This document shows positions 35,089 to 36,947 of a DNA stretch of 36,947 bases, in pieces; the stretch's first letter is position 1, and each line of letters opens with the position of its first letter. A model generated the notes under the pieces. It was not told where the DNA came from, ran no database searches, and worked only from the letters and a program-made list of their open reading frames with translations. The position numbers were made by a program, and so were the translations under genes. This stretch comes from Actinomycetota bacterium (GTDB lineage Bacteria; Armatimonadota; SYMT01): positions 1 through 36,947 of the forward strand of contig SYKE01000130.1 of NCBI GenBank assembly GCA_005798285.1, written 5' to 3'.

Positions 35089-36777
35089 ATGGTTTCCAAG
35101 CCATTCAGTGTCCTGACCACCGACGGTATGGGACGGGCCCCCAACCGGGCGATGCTCCGCGCAGTCGGCTTTCACGACGACGACTTCAGCCGCCCCATGA
35201 TCGGCGTGGCATCGCTCTACAGCACCATCACTCCCTGCAACTCCCATCTCGACCGACTCGCTCAGGCGGGTATCGAGGGGATCCGTGCCGGAGGCGGCGT
35301 GCCCCAGATCTTCGGAGCGCCCACGGCGTCCGATGGCATCATGATGGGCCACATGGGGATGCGCTACAGCCTGGTGAGCCGCGAGGTCATCGCCGACAGC
35401 ATCGAAGTGGTCGTCGGCGGGATGAACCACGACGGCCTGCTCGCGTTCGGCGGCTGCGACAAGAACATGCCTGCCTGTGTGATGGCCATGGCGCGACTCA
35501 ATGTGCCCAGCGTGTTTGTCTACGGCGGCAGTATCCTTCCCGGCACCGGTCCGGACGGCTGCGACATCGACATCGTCTCCATCTTCGAAGCCGTGGGACA
35601 GTTTCAGGCCGGTTCGCTGGATGAAGCGGGCGTGCACGCCATCGAGTGCGGTGCTTGTCCCGGCTCCGGCTCGTGCGGCGGCATGTACACGGCCAACACC
35701 ATGAGCTCCGCGATCGAAGCGATGGGGCTGTCGCTGCCCTACGACGCCAGTCACCCGGCTGTCTCCTCCGCGAAGGAGCGCGAGGCGTTTCTCGCGGGCA
35801 AGGCGCTCGTGCGGTTGATCGAGCTCGGGATTCGTCCCCGCGACATCATCACGCGGAAGTCGCTGGAGAACGCGTATACGTTCGTTCTGGCGCTCGGAGG
35901 CTCCACCAATGCGGTGCTCCACCTGATGGCCATCGCCCGGGAAGCCGAGGTGCCGTGGACGCTCGCGGACTTCGACCGCATCTCCGATCGGGTGCCGCAT
36001 CTCGCGGACCTGAAGCCGGGCGGACGCTACGTGATGAACGATCTGCATCGGGTGGGCGGCACGCCACCGGTGCTGCGCGCCCTCCTCGACGCCGGCTACC
36101 TCCATGGCGATTGCATCACGGTGACCGGCAAGACCCTGGCTGAGAACCTGGAAGGCGTCAAGAGCATCTACGACCTCCCGCAGCCATATGATCCGGTCGT
36201 CGTCCGACCCCTCAACGATCCGCTCCACGCCTCCGGACACATCGTCATCCTGCATGGCAATCTGGCGACGGATGGCTCGGTGGCTAAGGTAGCTGGACTC
36301 AAGAAGCGCTCGATCACCGGCCCGGCCCGCGTCTTCGATGGCGAAGAGGCCTGCGCCGTGGCGCTTGAGGCGCAGGAGATCAAAGCCGGCGATGTGGTGG
36401 TGGTACGCGGCGAGGGCCCGGTCGGCGGACCGGGCATGCGAGAAATGCTCTCCATCACCGCGATGATCTCCGGGCAGGGGCTGGGCGACCAGGTGGGGCT
36501 CATCACCGACGGTCGCTTCTCCGGTGGAACCCACGGCTTGTGCGTGGGACACGTGTCGCCGGAAGCCTGGGTGGGCGGCAATATCGCCCTCGTTCGCGAT
36601 GGAGACACGATCACCATCGATGCAGATCGCAAGCTGCTGCAGGTCAACATCAGCGATGACGAGCTCGAGCGACGGCGGGCGGGGTGGACCCGGCCGGAAG
36701 TTCGAGTGCGGCGAGGCGCGCTGGCCAAGTACGCCCGCTGTGTGTCGTCGGCCTCCGAGGGGGCCGTCACCTCCTGA
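35089..36777 (+). CDS. ilvD: Dihydroxy-acid dehydratase
   Basis: The 562-residue enzyme dehydrates 2,3-dihydroxy-isovalerate and 2,3-dihydroxy-3-methylvalerate in valine/isoleucine synthesis. The iron-sulfur ligand cysteines are visible in [17 protein letters not shown] and [17 protein letters not shown]. The C-terminal block [13 protein letters not shown], with the catalytic Ser, is intact, and the length is normal. The ATG at 35089 follows GGAGAGG. The frame continues about 65 codons upstream but is Pro-rich and unrelated. No other ilv gene is adjacent. Confidence 0.95.
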   Translation: MVSKPFSVLTTDGMGRAPNRAMLRAVGFHDDDFSRPMIGVASLYSTITPCNSHLDRLAQAGIEGIRAGGGVPQIFGAPTASDGIMMGHMGMRYSLVSREVIADSIEVVVGGMNHDGLLAFGGCDKNMPACVMAMARLNVPSVFVYGGSILPGTGPDGCDIDIVSIFEAVGQFQAGSLDEAGVHAIECGACPGSGSCGGMYTANTMSSAIEAMGLSLPYDASHPAVSSAKEREAFLAGKALVRLIELGIRPRDIITRKSLENAYTFVLALGGSTNAVLHLMAIAREAEVPWTLADFDRISDRVPHLADLKPGGRYVMNDLHRVGGTPPVLRALLDAGYLHGDCITVTGKTLAENLEGVKSIYDLPQPYDPVVVRPLNDPLHASGHIVILHGNLATDGSVAKVAGLKKRSITGPARVFDGEEACAVALEAQEIKAGDVVVVRGEGPVGGPGMREMLSITAMISGQGLGDQVGLITDGRFSGGTHGLCVGHVSPEAWVGGNIALVRDGDTITIDADRKLLQVNISDDELERRRAGWTRPEVRVRRGALAKYARCVSSASEGAVTS

Positions 36778-36818
36778 AAATAAATCGAAAAAATTCTCTC
36801 ATCGGTACTTAGGGCCCG

Positions 36819-36947
36819 TCAAACAACAACCGCGTCATTCCATTCCGGACATTCAGCCTTCGGCAGGATGACATAGTTCCATTCTCCGTGGAACTCTTGC
36901 GTCAGTAGCCGGACCTCTTCCAGTTCGCTCGTCCCGACGGTCACGCC
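36819..36947 (-). CDS. C-terminal end of a probable transposase (ISAzo13-like), 5' part outside the window
   Basis: A minus-strand frame enters from the right edge and stops at 36819 (42 codons). It reads TQEFHGEWNYVILPK near its end. FHGEWNYxI is what I remember from the C-terminus of ISAzo13/Rhodopirellula-type DDE transposases. If so, the insertion-sequence end should lie just left of the stop, around 36785-36820, an A/T-rich stretch after ilvD. The piece is too short for certainty. Confidence 0.45.
   Translation of the reverse strand, partial: GVTVGTSELEEVRLLTQEFHGEWNYVILPKAECPEWNDAVVV

Noticed and set aside
1-36947. CRISPR arrays, rRNA or tRNA genes
   Set aside because: I saw no regularly spaced repeats, no rRNA-like blocks and no complete tRNA cloverleaf while reading the window.

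Overview
The window is a GC-rich, densely coded piece of a Gram-negative-type bacterial chromosome, very probably from an environmental or uncultured lineage. It carries multiheme c-type cytochromes, a signal-peptide-bearing outer-membrane beta-barrel, an exosortase with PEP-CTERM substrates, VIT-domain membrane proteins and cyclic-nucleotide-binding enzymes. This mix recalls Planctomycetota, Armatimonadota or neighbouring phyla, but no phylogenetic marker is present, so the assignment is an inference.

Region 1 (1-14191) is about respiration and redox. On the minus strand an outer-membrane barrel (1684-3702) is followed by a membrane-anchored multiheme cytochrome c that runs off the left edge (1-1647). 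Divergently, a co-directional cluster encodes glutamate dehydrogenase, a stand-alone cNMP-binding protein, a second multiheme cytochrome c, a cNMP-binding/4x[4Fe-4S] fusion, an AlsS-like thiamine-diphosphate enzyme fused to a cNMP-binding domain, a tungsten aldehyde:ferredoxin-oxidoreductase-family protein with an unusual N-terminal extension, and a di-heme cytochrome b. I read the cluster as a cyclic-nucleotide-responsive, membrane-linked 2-oxoacid/aldehyde oxidation module. It is the strongest candidate here for an undescribed system.

Region 2 (14342-16705) is a small operon: a 4-oxalocrotonate tautomerase-like protein, an MFS transporter and a sugar-isomerase-like TIM barrel, closed by a strong terminator.

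Region 3 (17039-27629) holds three tandem paralogues of a membrane-VIT-VWA-like-PEP-CTERM protein, followed by an exosortase and a second TIM-barrel protein. Copy 1 is broken by two in-frame stops. Between copies 1 and 2 lie short fossils of the exosortase start and of the 3' end of the upstream TIM-barrel gene with its terminator, so the history of the duplication is written in the DNA. The exosortase itself is split by a frameshift.

Region 4 (27640-36947) contains an O6-alkylguanine-DNA alkyltransferase behind a perfect palindromic operator, an MTH1187-type thiamine-binding protein, a secreted basic-tailed protein with a frameshifted paralogue, a minus-strand operon of two M16 peptidase-family proteins plus a TPR protein, divergent ilvD, and the 3' end of a probable transposase at the right edge.
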